From: Ampelocalamus luodianensis
Lineage: Eukaryota; Streptophyta; Magnoliopsida; Poales; Poaceae
NCBI GenBank assembly: GCA_036346255.1
Contig: CM070625.1
Coordinates: forward strand, 21,661,488 to 21,725,487
Length of the DNA: 64,000 nucleotides
Direction of reading: 5' to 3'
The position numbers and the translations under genes are program-made. The notes under the pieces are model-generated. The model searched no databases. It saw only the letters and a list, made by a program, of their open reading frames with translations, and was not told where the DNA came from. Positions 23,800 to 35,968 of this stretch are shown here, in pieces. Position 1 is the stretch's first letter. Each line of letters starts with the position of its first letter.

Positions 23800-24137
23800 T
23801 TGTTTTCTTTGGCTTTTGTCTTCTGTTTTTCTTGTTTTGTCGGTAGCCTTTTTTCGGCTTCTTCCGGCTTAGCCTTTTTCGGTTGCTAGTCGGAAGTTGC
23901 TTTATTGGCTCTTTTCTTTTCTGTTGTGTTTCTCCGGTCCTTTCCGTCTAATGAAAGATGTGCAAAGCTTTTGCACTTCCTTTAAAAAAAATTGGGATTT
24001 ATATGGATGGATCAAGAATTTAAACTAAAATCCCGATTTATCTATAGGATAAGAAAGAATTTTAGCCCAACCAAACAAGTCCTTATGGTGCGGCGACAAG
24101 GTAGGATCGAACACGATGTACTCACCGTCCATGAACC

Positions 24138-24667
24138 TAGGGATGGAAACGGATCGAATAGTCTCGAATACGAATACGAATCCATATATTTAAAACGAAT
24201 ACGAATACGAATTCGAGCATTCTCGAATACGAATACAAATCGAATGTTGTAATGAATTCGAATTCAAACAGAATATGTAGTTAATTCAGTCGAATACGAA
24301 TATCCTACAACTTTTACGACAAATATCGGTAGAACACCAAACAACCATAGATTCGGCACCGAATCAAGACCCCGTCGAAACAGAAATGCTCCGGAAAAAA
24401 AAACGGATAGTATTCGTATATGGGAAAAAATGGATAGTATTTATATTTGTTTTTTCCTAGATACGAATAACACCGAATACGGATACTACCCGTTTTCCCG
24501 GATAGTAACCAGATACGAATAACACCGAATACGGATACAGATGCTATCCGTTTTTCCCGAATGGTACACGTTTTTTATTCAAATGTATATTTTACTTACC
24601 ACATTTACGTTTTCTCGAATACGGACATCGGATAAAATGGATTAGCTTTTTCCGATTCTCATCCCTA
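24138..24667. mobile_element. hAT MITE (530 bp) with perfect TSD CATGAACC
   Basis: The ends TAGGGATGGAAACGGATCG and its inverted counterpart (...CGATTCTCATCCCTA) form terminal inverted repeats of the hAT type. CATGAACC occurs at 24130-24137 and 24668-24675. The interior is rich in CGAATACGAATACGAAT near the left end and ATACGAATAACACCGAATACGG in the middle, possible subterminal transposase sites. No coding capacity. Confidence 0.95.
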
Positions 24668-24675
24668 CATGAACC

Positions 24676-25558
24676 CATCGTCTTAGCAGTCGGATCGGAT
24701 TGGAGGTTTGTATCGGCCGGTGGGCGTGATCCTCTCAAAAAGCATAAGGTTGAACTAGTTTGTTTTCCTACATTTTTTATACTTTTCTTTAGTTTCTGAA
24801 ACTTTAATTTAATTTTGCCTGAAAGAGAGTGCAGCATCACACATCATTAATAACAGAAAATAAAGATTTACTAGCAGCTTTTTTTAAAAGGCAATTACTA
24901 GCAGGCTAAAATTGATGTATGTGACATTACTAGATGACAAAGATTTATTGACCTGAACTAAACTACAGAAGTATTTGTCATTCTATACTGTAGGAGCTTG
25001 TTCTACAGCCGGCAAATAGAGCACAATACATTATTGTTATGGATCCATCCAGAGGTAAGGCGCCTACTACAAAGAATCAGAAACATCAGGAACATGAGGA
25101 TATGGACTAGCTACAAGCAGCACCCATGAAGCGTTTTCCTTCTGGCTGTTCCTATAATTGATACATTAATCCTTCAAGTAACCTATAATTAGCTTTTCGG
25201 GAAATTTCCAAACGAACAATTTCAACGAAATCTTTCAATTTCTTATTTTATTATGTTCAACTTTATGTATTCCTCTATCCGTAGAGTACATTGAATGTAC
25301 AAAAATAGCTATAACAGAGTTTTTGTTATTCGTATTAACAACTACTCTAGGGGGAATGTTTTTATGTGGTGCTAACGATTTAACAACTATCTTTGTCGCT
25401 CCAGAATGTTTCAGTTTATGTTCCCTCATCTTTCCTTGGATGAACATTTCTTTGAGAATGCACGCACTTCTTGGCCCCATGCCCTCAACTAGATGTGTTG
25501 TCAGCCTATGAAAACAATCAAAATGGCTGGTCTCTCAGTTTACTAGGATTCCCTCTAT
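24676..25558. other. 3' flank and probable 3' UTR of the O-fucosyltransferase gene
   Basis: AT-rich sequence downstream of the minus-strand stop codon at 25559. No frame of interest. A polyadenylation site cannot be fixed from sequence alone. Confidence 0.5.
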
Positions 25559-28500
25559 CTAGCAATGTCTGTCTTGTGGAGGAAGTTTCATCTCCATCCA
25601 TGTTGCAGCTGCTGAAGCTGGCAGTATATTTGAAGACTGAATCATTTCCCTTTGAGATAAATCTGTTTCACTACTTAATCCTCTGTACCTTTTGCATAGG
25701 CATCCAGGGATAGGATTTGAATAGAAGTATTCCTCTTGCCTTGGACTTTCACCAGGTAATCTATCATATGGACCTCCGTGTCTATTTTCATGATGCTTCT
25801 TCACTTCACTTTGAAATTCACCCCAGGTTATGGAACCGTCGTCGAGCTTGTCAATGAGCTCCACAAACTTCAGCCTACAGACAGAACAAAGATTTAGGAC
25901 CTAGAATCAAGATCGACAAACTTGAACTACTATTTCTAAATACGTACCTATCAGGGTTTATAGTTTTTCGGAATCCTTCAAATCTTCGGTGACCCTGCAC
26001 TGCTCTGGCCATATTTCCATCATATGTATACACAAAAACATCACTCTGCAGGGCCACGATGTAATCCACAGCAGCTAGTCTGTTTTGGAACAACTCGAGC
26101 GGCTCTAATTCATCCACTGTGGCTAGACTGTAGTGTGTATAGATGTTTGGATATTCAGCTTTCAGCGCATCCATGCTATGCGCACCGTATATTTCACCTG
26201 CGACGATGTATATCTTTGTAGAGGAAGGATAGCCCATTGCTTTGAGGAATACAGCAGCTTCACGAGGAGTCATGGGACAGCCGCCTTGGAGTCGCTTCTC
26301 CTCGCTGTTGATTTCCTTCTCTTTCCAGTGCCTCACTTTGAGCCGCATATCTGTCAGCTCCTCTGCCTCATGAAGTGTCAGGTTGTGGTTGCAGCCGGTG
26401 AAGGAGAGCATGTCCTTCTCATATCTGTCCAATTCATAAATCAAATGGAAGATTACTGATCTGCAAATAATTTCTCTGCAGGAAATGAACGTTTTGTGGT
26501 TTTAATCACCTTAAGTGAAGTGCGATATAATGGTCAGATCCATTTCTCAGCCTATCAACTAGGATGCGGCCGAGCTCTTCTATCTCTTTCCTGTACTGAA
26601 GTGCTTTGTAATTCGCACGGCAGCGAAGCCGTTGGAGAGAAGGAGCAAGACCGTTGTTAACAATTCGGGAATCAGTATGGGTAAATCTCACTACTTTGAA
26701 CTTCTTCAGTATTCTTGCAAAATCTCTGTAATAGGAAGCCTGCAAAATGGAGCTCCATCAGCCTACTCACAAGCCTGAACTTCTAAGCTTCTGCAATCAA
26801 CAATCAACAACATCGTCGATTCGTACCCTGGACCAGGAGGTGGGTGCTCTCACATAGGGTTTCACCCTTTTATAAGCTGGTGGGAGGGAATCCACAATGA
26901 CAATGTCTTCCTTTAATGTTTCCTTGAAGTGCTCAACATCGAATATATCTTTGAAATCACTATATTCAAGGACTAACTGTCAGTTTACTTGGTGTTTTCA
27001 ACAGGATGAACATAAGCAGCAAAGGTACAAACCTGGGATCAGTCCAGAATGACTGATGATCCAGAGTGGGGATTACTAGTGATGCGTTCATAATCTTTGC
27101 CACTGCAACCATATCACTTATCTGTAAGAATAATTTCGGAGGAATATGAGTTAGCTGAACGGCATTGCCATGCTGGAGGGTTAACATAGGTATATACATA
27201 CTCCCATTCTCATCTGGTTTAGCCCACCGTTTGCATCAACAATTAGATAACCAACAGTTGCATTGTTAGTCCCTGCAATGAGCATATGAAACATGAGAAG
27301 GTTAGCTGGAGTTGGAGCTGGAAGAAAATGAAGTGAAAGATAGAGAAGGAAATTACTGAGATGATTCCTTGGGCGTTCAATGCACTGGCTGTAACCCTCA
27401 ATGTCTGGTTTCATCCATATCTCAGGTATCTGTCGATGTTTTAAAGGAAAGTTCAGTAAAGTCGAGCTGAGCACAGCACATCTGAATCAATGTCTTGCTT
27501 TCACAAATGAAGTTTCTTGGCTGAACATAAACACAAGATTGCTTTCTGACAGGCTCTGCCAGCCCTGTCCTAAACCTATACATCATGAAGCTTGTTGTCC
27601 CTACTCGGCCAGGCGCAACACATTTTTTTTCTCAATATATATATTTGTTCAGGGTAGGTTAGGATCCTGACAGTTCATCATAAATAAATTTCTAGTTGTC
27701 TAGGATTAATCTTAAAAATCAGCACATCAATAATAGACAAGGAATTGAAAGAGAGCCTCATAACATTTAAACTTATTTTTTTAAAAAATAAGTTATGGGA
27801 AGATAATATCCTTAAGTCAATCAATTAGAGTCAATTTCTAAAAAAGAGAGGATCATTTTAGAGAATTTAAGGTCTTTTTTCTTATAGAAAAGTGATGTGT
27901 AGGAAAGTAGTTTTTATCCGCCAAAACTTCCACTGTTACTGCACTAAACCTTTTTTTCCTCTCTTGAAATGCTTGATTTGATAATTATAAGGGAAAGCAA
28001 CCTTGGCGGCACCAACCCCATGCCACTCAAAATTTCATTGTGAGTGACCACTGGCCCTCAATGGCTCAACAGCGACCAGAAAAAGAACAAAAGCGATGTA
28101 TCTCATATGTAGAGACAAAGAAATACCGCAAAGAACAAGAAAAACATTTGCACATTTTTTTAAAAGATAAAGGGGGTCGCCTCATTTCTAGACTCTGGAA
28201 CTCACGTCATATGCTCTCTGTTCTTTTTTTAGAGGTCCGGGATTTACCCTATTCGAACTGTCTTAAAGAAGAAGAAACACCTTACTCTGCAAGGTAACCA
28301 CAGGAGTAGCGCTAAGACCGTAACGGGCTGGAGCCTAAAGCTCCTCTAGCCACTGTGCCCCAACACAGCCCTTACCTCACTGTGTCTAACACAACCTCGT
28401 GAGACACCATGCCGAGCCGGGGGCTTAAGCTCTGGTGGGCTGGGCAAACGCCGCCGCCAAGCCAGACGAGCTTCGCTCACTTCTCATATGCTCTCTGTTC

Positions 28501-29618
28501 TTCTTGAAGAAAATTCGAATGACTCATGCTAACAACAAATACAAGCGAATCCTTGTCGTTATCATCAATCCTTTCTCCCGTATACACGATCAGCGACGAG
28601 CAAAGATCCAAACACGTCTCCTTTTTCTTTTTATCGATCGAGGGTTTACACATTACACCCATCGTCCTTTTGCCATCAAGAAGCAACCGTGCCTTTTCTG
28701 TTTAGTGCGTTTCGATCATTTGATCAGAAAGCAAAAAGCTCCAAGAGATCAAAGCTATCTCGCCAAACTTTTGTGCATTTGAAGTTCCATCGTATTCGTC
28801 CTGACTGTCCAGTTACCATTTTAAATCGTCTATAGCGAGAATCCGAATCCGATCAACAGTAGCTCAGCTCAGGATACCCCAAAATGCAAATCTAGAAGTC
28901 CAACTGACCAACGAATCCAAAAACACCCAAAAACTCACTCCAAATTCCAAATGCTCCATGTACATGCATAGTACTACGTACTGCCCAATTGTTAAATACC
29001 TGCGAGTGTGTGTGGTTATTCGTTTAAAAAAAGTGCATGCACAGTTAGTGAACTAAATGATCGTTGTAATAAAGGACTTGACCGAGTGATGAACGGCGAT
29101 ATGCACGTACGCACCGGGGGGTCGGGCGGGCGGCGCGTGAGAGCCGTCAAGTTCTCCTCCGTCCACCCCAACACGTCGGCGTCGGCCACCTCCACCCTCT
29201 GCACGAGCCTCCCGTCCTCGTCGCCATCGCCGCCCGCGCCCGCGCCCGCGCCGCCGCCGCTCCCTCCTCCCCGGTGCGAGCCCAAGAACCCGACGACCGC
29301 GACGAGGCCGAGAATGCACAGCAGGACGCCCCTCATCCAGGCCTGGCCGCCTGCGCCCCACGCGCGCTTCCTCCGCGCCAACAGCAGCGCCGCCCTCCCG
29401 CTGCAGGGCGTGACGGCCGCGGCGCCGTGCCCGTGCCCGCCCTCGTCGTCGTTGCCGAATGGGTCGAGGGCGCCGCCGCAGTCGTCGTGCGCGTCGACGC
29501 GCTCGATGTCGTTGAGCCGCCTGCGGTGCGGGCCGGAGCCGGAGTGGATGGGGCTCGTGGAGCAGGAAGACGACGAGCAGGTGGTTGCCGTGGATGACAA
29601 CGTCGCGGCCGCAGCCAT
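25559..29618 (-). CDS. plant O-fucosyltransferase family protein (GT65/DUF246 type), 8 exons
   Basis: Exons on the minus strand: 29618-29115, 27429-27357, 27272-27202, 27121-27033, 26959-26827, 26739-26510, 26424-25948, 25874-25559. All introns are GT-AG and all phases agree, giving 630 residues. The ATG at 29618 starts the only open path into exon 2. A basic cytosolic tail and one membrane segment (about 96-113, VLLCILGLVAVVGFL) predict a type II Golgi protein, followed by a Gly/Asp-rich stem. Family blocks: DANGGLNQMR (205-214), DPSDF-type join at exons 4/5, IALHLRYEKDM (362-372), GCPMTPRE, YIVAGEIYG, and FEGFRKTINPDR ending near 526. The family is predicted to transfer fucose to protein or glycan acceptors in the secretory pathway; the substrate here is unknown. 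It looks intact. The GC-rich exon 1 contrasts with the later exons, as is common in grasses. Confidence 0.95.
27430..29114 (-). other. intron 1 of the O-fucosyltransferase gene
   Basis: 1685 bp with donor GTGCGT after 29115 and acceptor ACAG before 27429. It contains a GC-richer insert at about 28230-28470 with a box-B-like AGTTCGAATAGGG on the minus strand and GGCTGGAGCCTAAAGCTCC on the plus strand; this may be a decayed SINE or MITE, but I found no clear boundaries. The rest is AT-rich with nothing recognised. Confidence 0.75.
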
Positions 29619-30002
29619 AGCCCTGCCAGGAAACCGGGGCGTGCGGCCTCGCTTAACCGCGCGGTTTTGTTCGGCGGGGCGCCTAAGAATAGGATCGCCG
29701 CGGAGACTAGAGAAGGTGGGTGAAGGGAGAAAGCCCGGGAAAGAAACAGGACGTGGTGGTATGCTCTCGCCTCTAGCCCCCTCCTCTTGGCAACCGCCGC
29801 CCCGCGCGTGAGCGAGTGAGGAGGTGCGCGTACGTCTCAGCGACTCTGCGTTTTGTGCCGCGCGCGCGCGCGCGTACGCCCACATCGCGTCGTATCGTAC
29901 GCGCGCCTCGGTCTCCCGGGAAGCGTGGGCGCGGAGCACGTACGACGTACGACGCACCGATCGACCGACCGCGCGGGGTGGGGATCGTCGGATCAATCGT
30001 AA
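29619..30002 (-). promoter_or_regulatory. upstream region of the O-fucosyltransferase gene with (GC)n tract
   Basis: GC-rich sequence before the ATG. An alternating CG tract occupies about 29859-29874, and palindromic GTACG words follow (29875, 29938-29950). No convincing TATA box is visible. It is bounded upstream by a MITE inserted 384 bp from the ATG, so the native promoter is short or has been remodelled. Confidence 0.45.
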
Positions 30003-30589
30003 GGACTGTTTGGTACAGCTCCGCATATAGTTATATCAAAATTTTGGCATTATCAAAATGTAGACAATGTCAAAATCTAGATAAAAAAAGTGTTTGAATT
30101 GTAGTCATACTAATTCACGAGCAATACCGAAATTGATGTGTTTAGATTGCAGGCATGCCAAAATTATGAGTATAACACATGAGTTCCACATGATATATAT
30201 ATTTTTTTGCCTCAAAATATATCAACATAGGTCTTGTTTGGTTGATAAAATGACAAGGAACACAACAGTTCAAACAGATCACAAATCGGATACTCGGTTT
30301 AGAAAATATGATCATTTAAAACTAATTAATCCATCTAAACATGCAATTAATGCACTTGCCTCATCCTATCATCATGTAACACCTGTCACTATGCACGGTT
30401 GATGCCCTACCAATTCCTTGGTGCCCTATTTTGAAACAAAAAAATGCCAAAGGAATGGTATCCCAAAGCTTGGCAATACCAAATTATTCGGGGCAATACC
30501 AAATTTTGGTATTGAACCAAATGATGGCCAAATTTTCAGAGTAACGCTAACTTTTGGTATGGTTATCAGGCGTCGAACCAAACAGCCCC
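30003..30589. mobile_element. Tourist-like MITE (587 bp), TSD TAA
   Basis: The ends GGACTGTTTGGT and ACCAAACAGCCCC are imperfect inverted repeats flanked by TAA (30000-30002 and 30590-30592), as in PIF/Harbinger-derived Tourist MITEs. AT-rich interior with AAATTTTGGCATT and CCAAATTTTGGTATTG words facing each other. It lies directly upstream of the O-fucosyltransferase gene. Confidence 0.85.
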
Positions 30590-30645
30590 TAAGTTTGCAT
30601 GCACGCCGCGTGGCGTGCTTTTGTACGGTTTTTGGTCATGGAAGT

Positions 30646-33600
30646 ATGAAAAATCTAGTGGTGGCATTCTATGCTCGTGTCGACATCAGTGTGCGTGTGT
30701 ATCACATTCCCGTTTTCGGATGTGAATAGTGATTACCATTTGGTTCTTGGATTTCAAAACTTTAATTCAAATTATGGTATTTCCTCAAATCTTCTAGCTT
30801 CTAGCCAAGCTCGAGTTTGTGTTTCAAAATTCCTTGTAATTCTCGAATTCAAAATTCAAGTTTGAATTCCTCTTTTAGATTTGGGCCCTTTTCTCTTTTG
30901 CCCTCCTATCTTGTTTTGGACTCAGCCGGTTTTTCTTCTTGGGCCAGCCCATTTCTCCTCCTAGCCTCCTGGCTCAGCTCCACCCGGCCCACCTCCTCCT
31001 CTCGGCCTTCTTGGCCAAGCAACCCCACCCTCCTACTTCCTTCTTCCACTGGCGGGTCATGCCCCGTCACCAAAGCACCCCATCGCCTCGCCATCCCGTG
31101 CGCCCTGCCACCACCACGCCCTCCTCGGCCCTTTGCCGCCACTTGCTCCCGCCTACTCTCTACCGCCAAAGACCGCAGCGCCCTCCCTCTCATCTCGCCT
31201 TGTCCCCGTGATGCCATGTTGCCGATGCGAGCGCGCTCGCATCATCGGGCGTCACCATTGCGTCGTAAGCCCCTCAAGTCTTCATCCTCCTCGTCTTTCT
31301 CCATTGCGCGCACACTGCGACCATCGCTCCTTGACCAGCCATCTGCTCCTTGACCAGGCGCCAAGCTTCCACCCCGTCGCGCCCGCGCTAGAGCCCCATG
31401 CTGTGGCCACCTCAGGACCAAGCTCCCTCCCCAACGGCTCCCGGCTCGTGCGTGCCTATAAGAGAGCCCCAAGATCACCTTTGCTTCCCCATTTCTTTCC
31501 CCTCCTCTCCTGGTAAGCCTCCCAAAAAACCGCCGCACCCGAGCCCCTTTTCGGCCGCACCGCCTCACTGCCGCGCCACCACTCCAGTGAGCTCCTCGCC
31601 CGGCCAACTCCATCACCAGCTGCCCCACGACGCGAGGAAGCCATCCCCCACCACCACTCTCCTTCCCTGCTGCCGAGATGCACCACCACCGTAGCTCCCT
31701 TCTCCTCTGCCCTGGTCGCCGCCGTACCGCCTCCACGGCCACCCCCAAGCCACCCGGACCACAACGTCGGCCCGTGCGCGCATCACCCTCCTCCCCGTGC
31801 CACTCTGCCGCTGGCGCCGCACCTGGCCGAGCGCCGTCGCCGTCGCCTTTTCACCCTGTGCCGCTGCTCCGCAGCACCGCCGAACCCGCCGCCGGTGCCC
31901 TTGAGGCCACCACACACAGGGAGGCCCATTTTGTCGGTGTGCCCGTCATCCCGTGCCTCCACTCACTGGCGCCGCCTTCGCTCCCCCAACCACCGAGCCT
32001 CCCTCTGCTCCCCTTTTCTCTGTGGCCGAAATAAATCAAATGGGGATGAGTTGATTTTGCTTGAGTGGCCCCCACCTGTCAATGACCCTAAGTCCCTCTC
32101 CCTCTCTTTATGACAAGTGGGTCTGTGCTTGTGGACTTGGTCCATGCCCTTTTGAGCCGAGTCACTACATATTGGGACCCACACGTCAGGGTTCCTCTCC
32201 CTCTTTCTATTTTCTTGTTTTATTTCAAAAGCAAGACTTCAAAAGCGCCGTTCTCCCTCATCGTAATTCCAAAATTTATGAAATTTGTTTCTAAAAATTT
32301 GTAATTTAAAGACCTTGCTATGGCACTGATCTTGTTTTAATTGGAGTTCATTTGTTGTGTCTTGTGTACTTATTTGTTCTCTTTACCTATTTGCCCTTTT
32401 TCGGTACTTTTGTCCGCATAGAGTTCGAAGACGCTAGAGATCTCCACTTCGATCAAACACAAGATTGTCAAGACTCTCTTGCCTTTAACCAAGGCGAGTC
32501 AATACTTTGATTATTTTGATCCTACATTTTATGCAAATTATATTCCTTTAAAATAGCAAATTGCATGCTTTAATTATTTAAATAAATGTATGTTAAAGCT
32601 TAAGGTAGTTAAATACCCATTTTATAATTAATTAATTATTATGCCATTGATTGATAATTGAATCCATTATTCCATGTCAACCTAGTAACTATGTGGTAAT
32701 TACTAGTATAGGTTGTAATTAAGCGACCTGCTAGTCTTGCTTAAATACCAGAGCATTAAATGCCTTAATCATCATCTCTTAAAATCATGAAAATGGATTT
32801 GGGCAATCATTGCGGGTAAAATGACTGGAATGTTTGAGACGATCTATTTTATGCTTCTCAAAAACCCTAATAACTTGCTGTTACTGTCTGGGCAGATGAT
32901 ATGATGGATGGTATGTTGATAGGTGCTAATACAGCCCAAGGAATGTTGGTTTGTGGATGGTATGTGGAATGAACTGCCTAGATAACCCTAAAGACTTAAT
33001 CTTGTTATGACCTCCCATTGTAAAACAAGTACAACCACAAGTCTATAAATTACAACCTAGCTAAATAATTTGTATCTATCAGTACGAGTTGCACCAGGTA
33101 GATGACCCGCGGCACCGTAAGCCTTTGCGGCGAAGGGTTGGGGTGCACAACGAAAGTCATTAGATGGCGCAAGAGGAGGTCTGGGTAAGGGTTGACGGGT
33201 CTTCATGAGTGTAACCCTTATCGGATGAAACCTTAGCGAGTGTAACTAATACTGAGGGAGGCATTATAAAGACCTTGTGATGATCTCTCCTTGATTCACA
33301 TATCTAAGAAAACGTGTGTATATGTCAAGACGATTATCTCTTGTGGGTAAAGTGTATAACTACTACGAGGATTCAGAAGTTGGAATCCTAGGAAACCATG
33401 AGTAGTTTAGTTCTTGTAGTCTAGGCTTCGCCTCAGTCTACCTGACTCTATCGGTGCTTGCGTGTATCCGATGCGGTCTATGTAAACTCTGATGTGTTAA
33501 TTAATGAATGGTATGGTTTCGCGCCATATATGAAATGATTCAGCAATGTGTCTATGAGTGTTATCTACTGATCCAGGAAATAACACAGTATTTGCACAGA

Positions 33601-33832
33601 GGATTTGGATTTGTAAAATCCGGGTCCGACAGTGCGTGACATGTCACACAACACGTTTGGCTTCGAATTCGATAATGTCAAGCTGTGTACTGGTGATAGG
33701 TTACGTAGGATACAGATGTCAAATGGTATACATAGGGAGCTGAGGTGTAACTGCGAGGAAGGTGTTTATGGTCGTCCGATCGGGGTAACAGACGACTCTG
33801 ATCACCCCGAGGGCATCGGTAAGAAGAGCTAG
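30646..33832 (+). pseudogene. unrecognised short frame split by solo LTR C
   Basis: The frame starting at 30646 (MKNLVVAFYARVDISV) reaches the left TSD of LTR C. Skipping the LTR and one TSD copy, the same phase continues from 33637 (DMSHNTFGFEFDNVKLC) to a stop at 33832, about 81 codons in all. The continuity across the insertion supports the insertion boundaries. I do not recognise the product and it may not be coding: it is short, and it is not clear what promoter would serve it. Confidence 0.3.
30696..33631 (+). mobile_element. solo LTR C (2936 bp) with TSD GTGCG
   Basis: It begins TGTGTATCACATTCCC and ends AATCCGGGTCCGACA, flanked by GTGCG (30691-30695 and 33632-33636). The end and the block at 32410-32530 (GAGTTCGAAGACGCTAGAGA, then CCAAGGCGAGTCA and TTGATCCTACATTTTATGC) match the corresponding blocks of copies A and B. 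A GC-rich interior (about 30900-32000) gives long spurious frames. No internal retrotransposon domain, so it is a solo LTR. It sits about 1.1 kb upstream of the O-fucosyltransferase ATG. Confidence 0.9.
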
Positions 33833-34327
33833 CTAGCACGGGTTGGTCCGATATGGTATAAGCTAGCTTTGGTTTTCCTTTTTGGTAAAGATGACTCGGA
33901 CATTAGCGGCAGAGTTAGGATCTTCACCGTGAGAGTGTGAACTTAAATAACATAGAGTTTTACTGATTTGAGACTAGCTGAATAATTCACTACTAACTAT
34001 TTTACTTCTACATAATACATAATCTATACAATTCTACGTGCTAACCTACAATCTAACACTTACACATAATCACAAATGTCATTGTTTGTACTAAAACTTA
34101 TTACATGTATATATATAAACTATATATAACAAGTATTTTCCAAAAAAAAGTTAGGGTACAACTGTACTTCATACCCTTATACTAACTCTGCCACTGTCAG
34201 ACATGCACCTTTGTATATAGCACGCAGCTAGCAAGTATGGAAATGTTTTTTGTTTTAAAATTTAAAGAAGTGTAGAAAGTTTATGAATGCGTTTTTCCAT
34301 ATATATATGAAAATGGTATGACACTCC
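33833..34327. other. no feature recognised
   Basis: AT-rich intergenic sequence between the split frame and the MITE at 34328. Nothing identifiable. Confidence 0.4.
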
Positions 34328-34665
34328 TGGGAGTACGTACTTCCACTTCTCATATTAAATCGTATGATGATACCTAATTACTTATTTGAGCATACTCCAA
34401 TAATAATTATAAGATACCCCAAAGTGAGTTCCATAAAAAATTCATTAAAATCCAATATTTATAGCAAAATTTGTATACATACGTCTTTTATATATGAAAA
34501 ATGTTATATAACAAAAACAAAGGGCTTCAATGAATTTTTTTAAGCAAGTCACATTGGAGTATCTTATAATTGGTATTTAAATATACTAAAAGTGATAAAG
34601 AAGTATAATATATTCATTTAAGTGGTATATTGGAAGTGAAAGTACATATATACTCTCAGGAGTAC
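34328..34665 (+). mobile_element. AT-rich MITE, family H, copy 1
   Basis: The outer inverted repeats ACTCCTGGGAGTACGTACTT and AAGTACATATATACTCTCAG enclose a long internal near-palindrome (TCCAATAATAATTATAAGATA opposite TATCTTATAATTGG). The same sequence appears in inverse orientation at about 47110-47430, which confirms a repeat family. The exact end and TSD are uncertain. Confidence 0.7.
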
Positions 34666-35968
34666 AAAACAGCGATACACACACCGATCAGAAGGCTATT
34701 CAATGTTCGCATTTGAATAGCTATTCGCATGCGGGCCACGGCTGGCCAGTCTTTGCATCGACTCGCCAACCCACGCTACCTCACGCTTCCCGCTTAGGAT
34801 CGGCGGTAAAACACACACGTGCATTGCGATCGGTGGTAAAAGTCTCCGAATCGTCCAATCTGGTAGTAAAACCCCATATCAAAGCGATTCGTGGTGAAAT
34901 CGAGAGTAAAAAAAAAAGATCATGTGTCACCTAAATCGACAGTAAAAAAACTTGTTACTCCTGCAATCGACAGTAAAACCAAAATCACTGGTACGCCGTA
35001 GATCGGATGTTAGTTGTGATGAAGTTACTCCTGGGGAACATTGGTACGGTGATAACGAAACTACGGGTAGGCACATGTGTACCCAATCTATTTTCTATCT
35101 TGACTCACTTAGTGTTTATTGTCCCTCGCCCCATTCATTGTATGCACGCACGGTTTCTTGTATGTTCCCATCTCAGACGTATTCTGTAAGTGACATGAAT
35201 TATTACGCCATGGATATGTATCTAATTCTGGTCTGTTAATGTGATTTACTTGATGTCAAAATGAGTTTCTTGTAAGACAAAACTTGTCGATATGACCACC
35301 ATTCACCGTTCGTTCGGACAAAAAAACTCTCCTCCCCAAAAATTGTTGTTCGACACCTACAATAAAAGAGCGAGAGATCTCATGCATCCCACTAAATGTG
35401 CTCCCCACATAATCAATCATAAAATCAGACCACCTCCCCCTCCCCACGTTTGCCCTGATCATTTTCGTTTCTCCCCTCGACACCCCACCATCGTCTCCGT
35501 CCAATGACTCCCTTTCAATGAATTGCATCGATAATGACTACTGGAAGTCCCCCTGCGAGGGCAGAGGAACCCCGCTCGGTGGTGCTCGTTCTTCGTCGCC
35601 AGTGTCGGTCAGATCTCCCACCAGCGCATGCAGATTGCCCCCTCATTTACTGTAGTACTCGACAAAACGATGGACGACCCAGGTTTCTCTACACAGATGG
35701 CTACGCCATCAATAAACGTTGTACCCCTGGCTGTAAGCCCCCTCAACAACCGGGATCCTCTCCTCCACTGTTTCTCCAAGCGAGATGAGGACACCGGACG
35801 CCGATCGGACGTACACCCACGTATGTGTGTTTCACGAAACTTTGTGTGCGTTTTGTACTACCAGTATGACGACCATTTATTATGTTTACACTCTTCAATA
35901 ATTTATTGCTCTATCTAGTGTCGTATACTTGTTTTCTATTGTATATTAATGTGTTTTACTGATGTCAG

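Larger units (their letters stand above)
16296..23989 (+). mobile_element. L1-type LINE, near full length but inactive
   Basis: Flanked by the 12 bp TSD AATTGGGATTTA (16284-16295 and about 23990-24001), with a short A run before the right copy. It encodes ORF1 with two CCHC knuckles, and ORF2 with an AP-type endonuclease, reverse transcriptase and a C-terminal zinc-binding region. Both frames are broken. Length without the inner MITE is about 7.35 kb. The intact TSD shows insertion by target-primed reverse transcription into the MITE. Confidence 0.93.
16259..24082. mobile_element. Tourist-like MITE (about 118 bp) split by a LINE
   Basis: The left end GGACTTGTTTGG (16259) and right end CCAAACAAGTCC (24082) are perfect inverted repeats. 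Removing the LINE and one TSD copy leaves about 118 bp, close in size and in the internal TTTAAACTAAAAT word to the MITE at 61394-61509. Flanks TCA and TTA would be a 3 bp TSD with one change, as expected for PIF/Harbinger-derived Tourist elements. Confidence 0.75.

Noticed and set aside
29008..29811. 267-residue plus-strand frame
   Set aside because: Antisense of exon 1 of the O-fucosyltransferase gene.
30817..32113. Several 100-178 residue frames on both strands
   Set aside because: They lie wholly inside solo LTR C and are Pro/Ser-rich composition artefacts.
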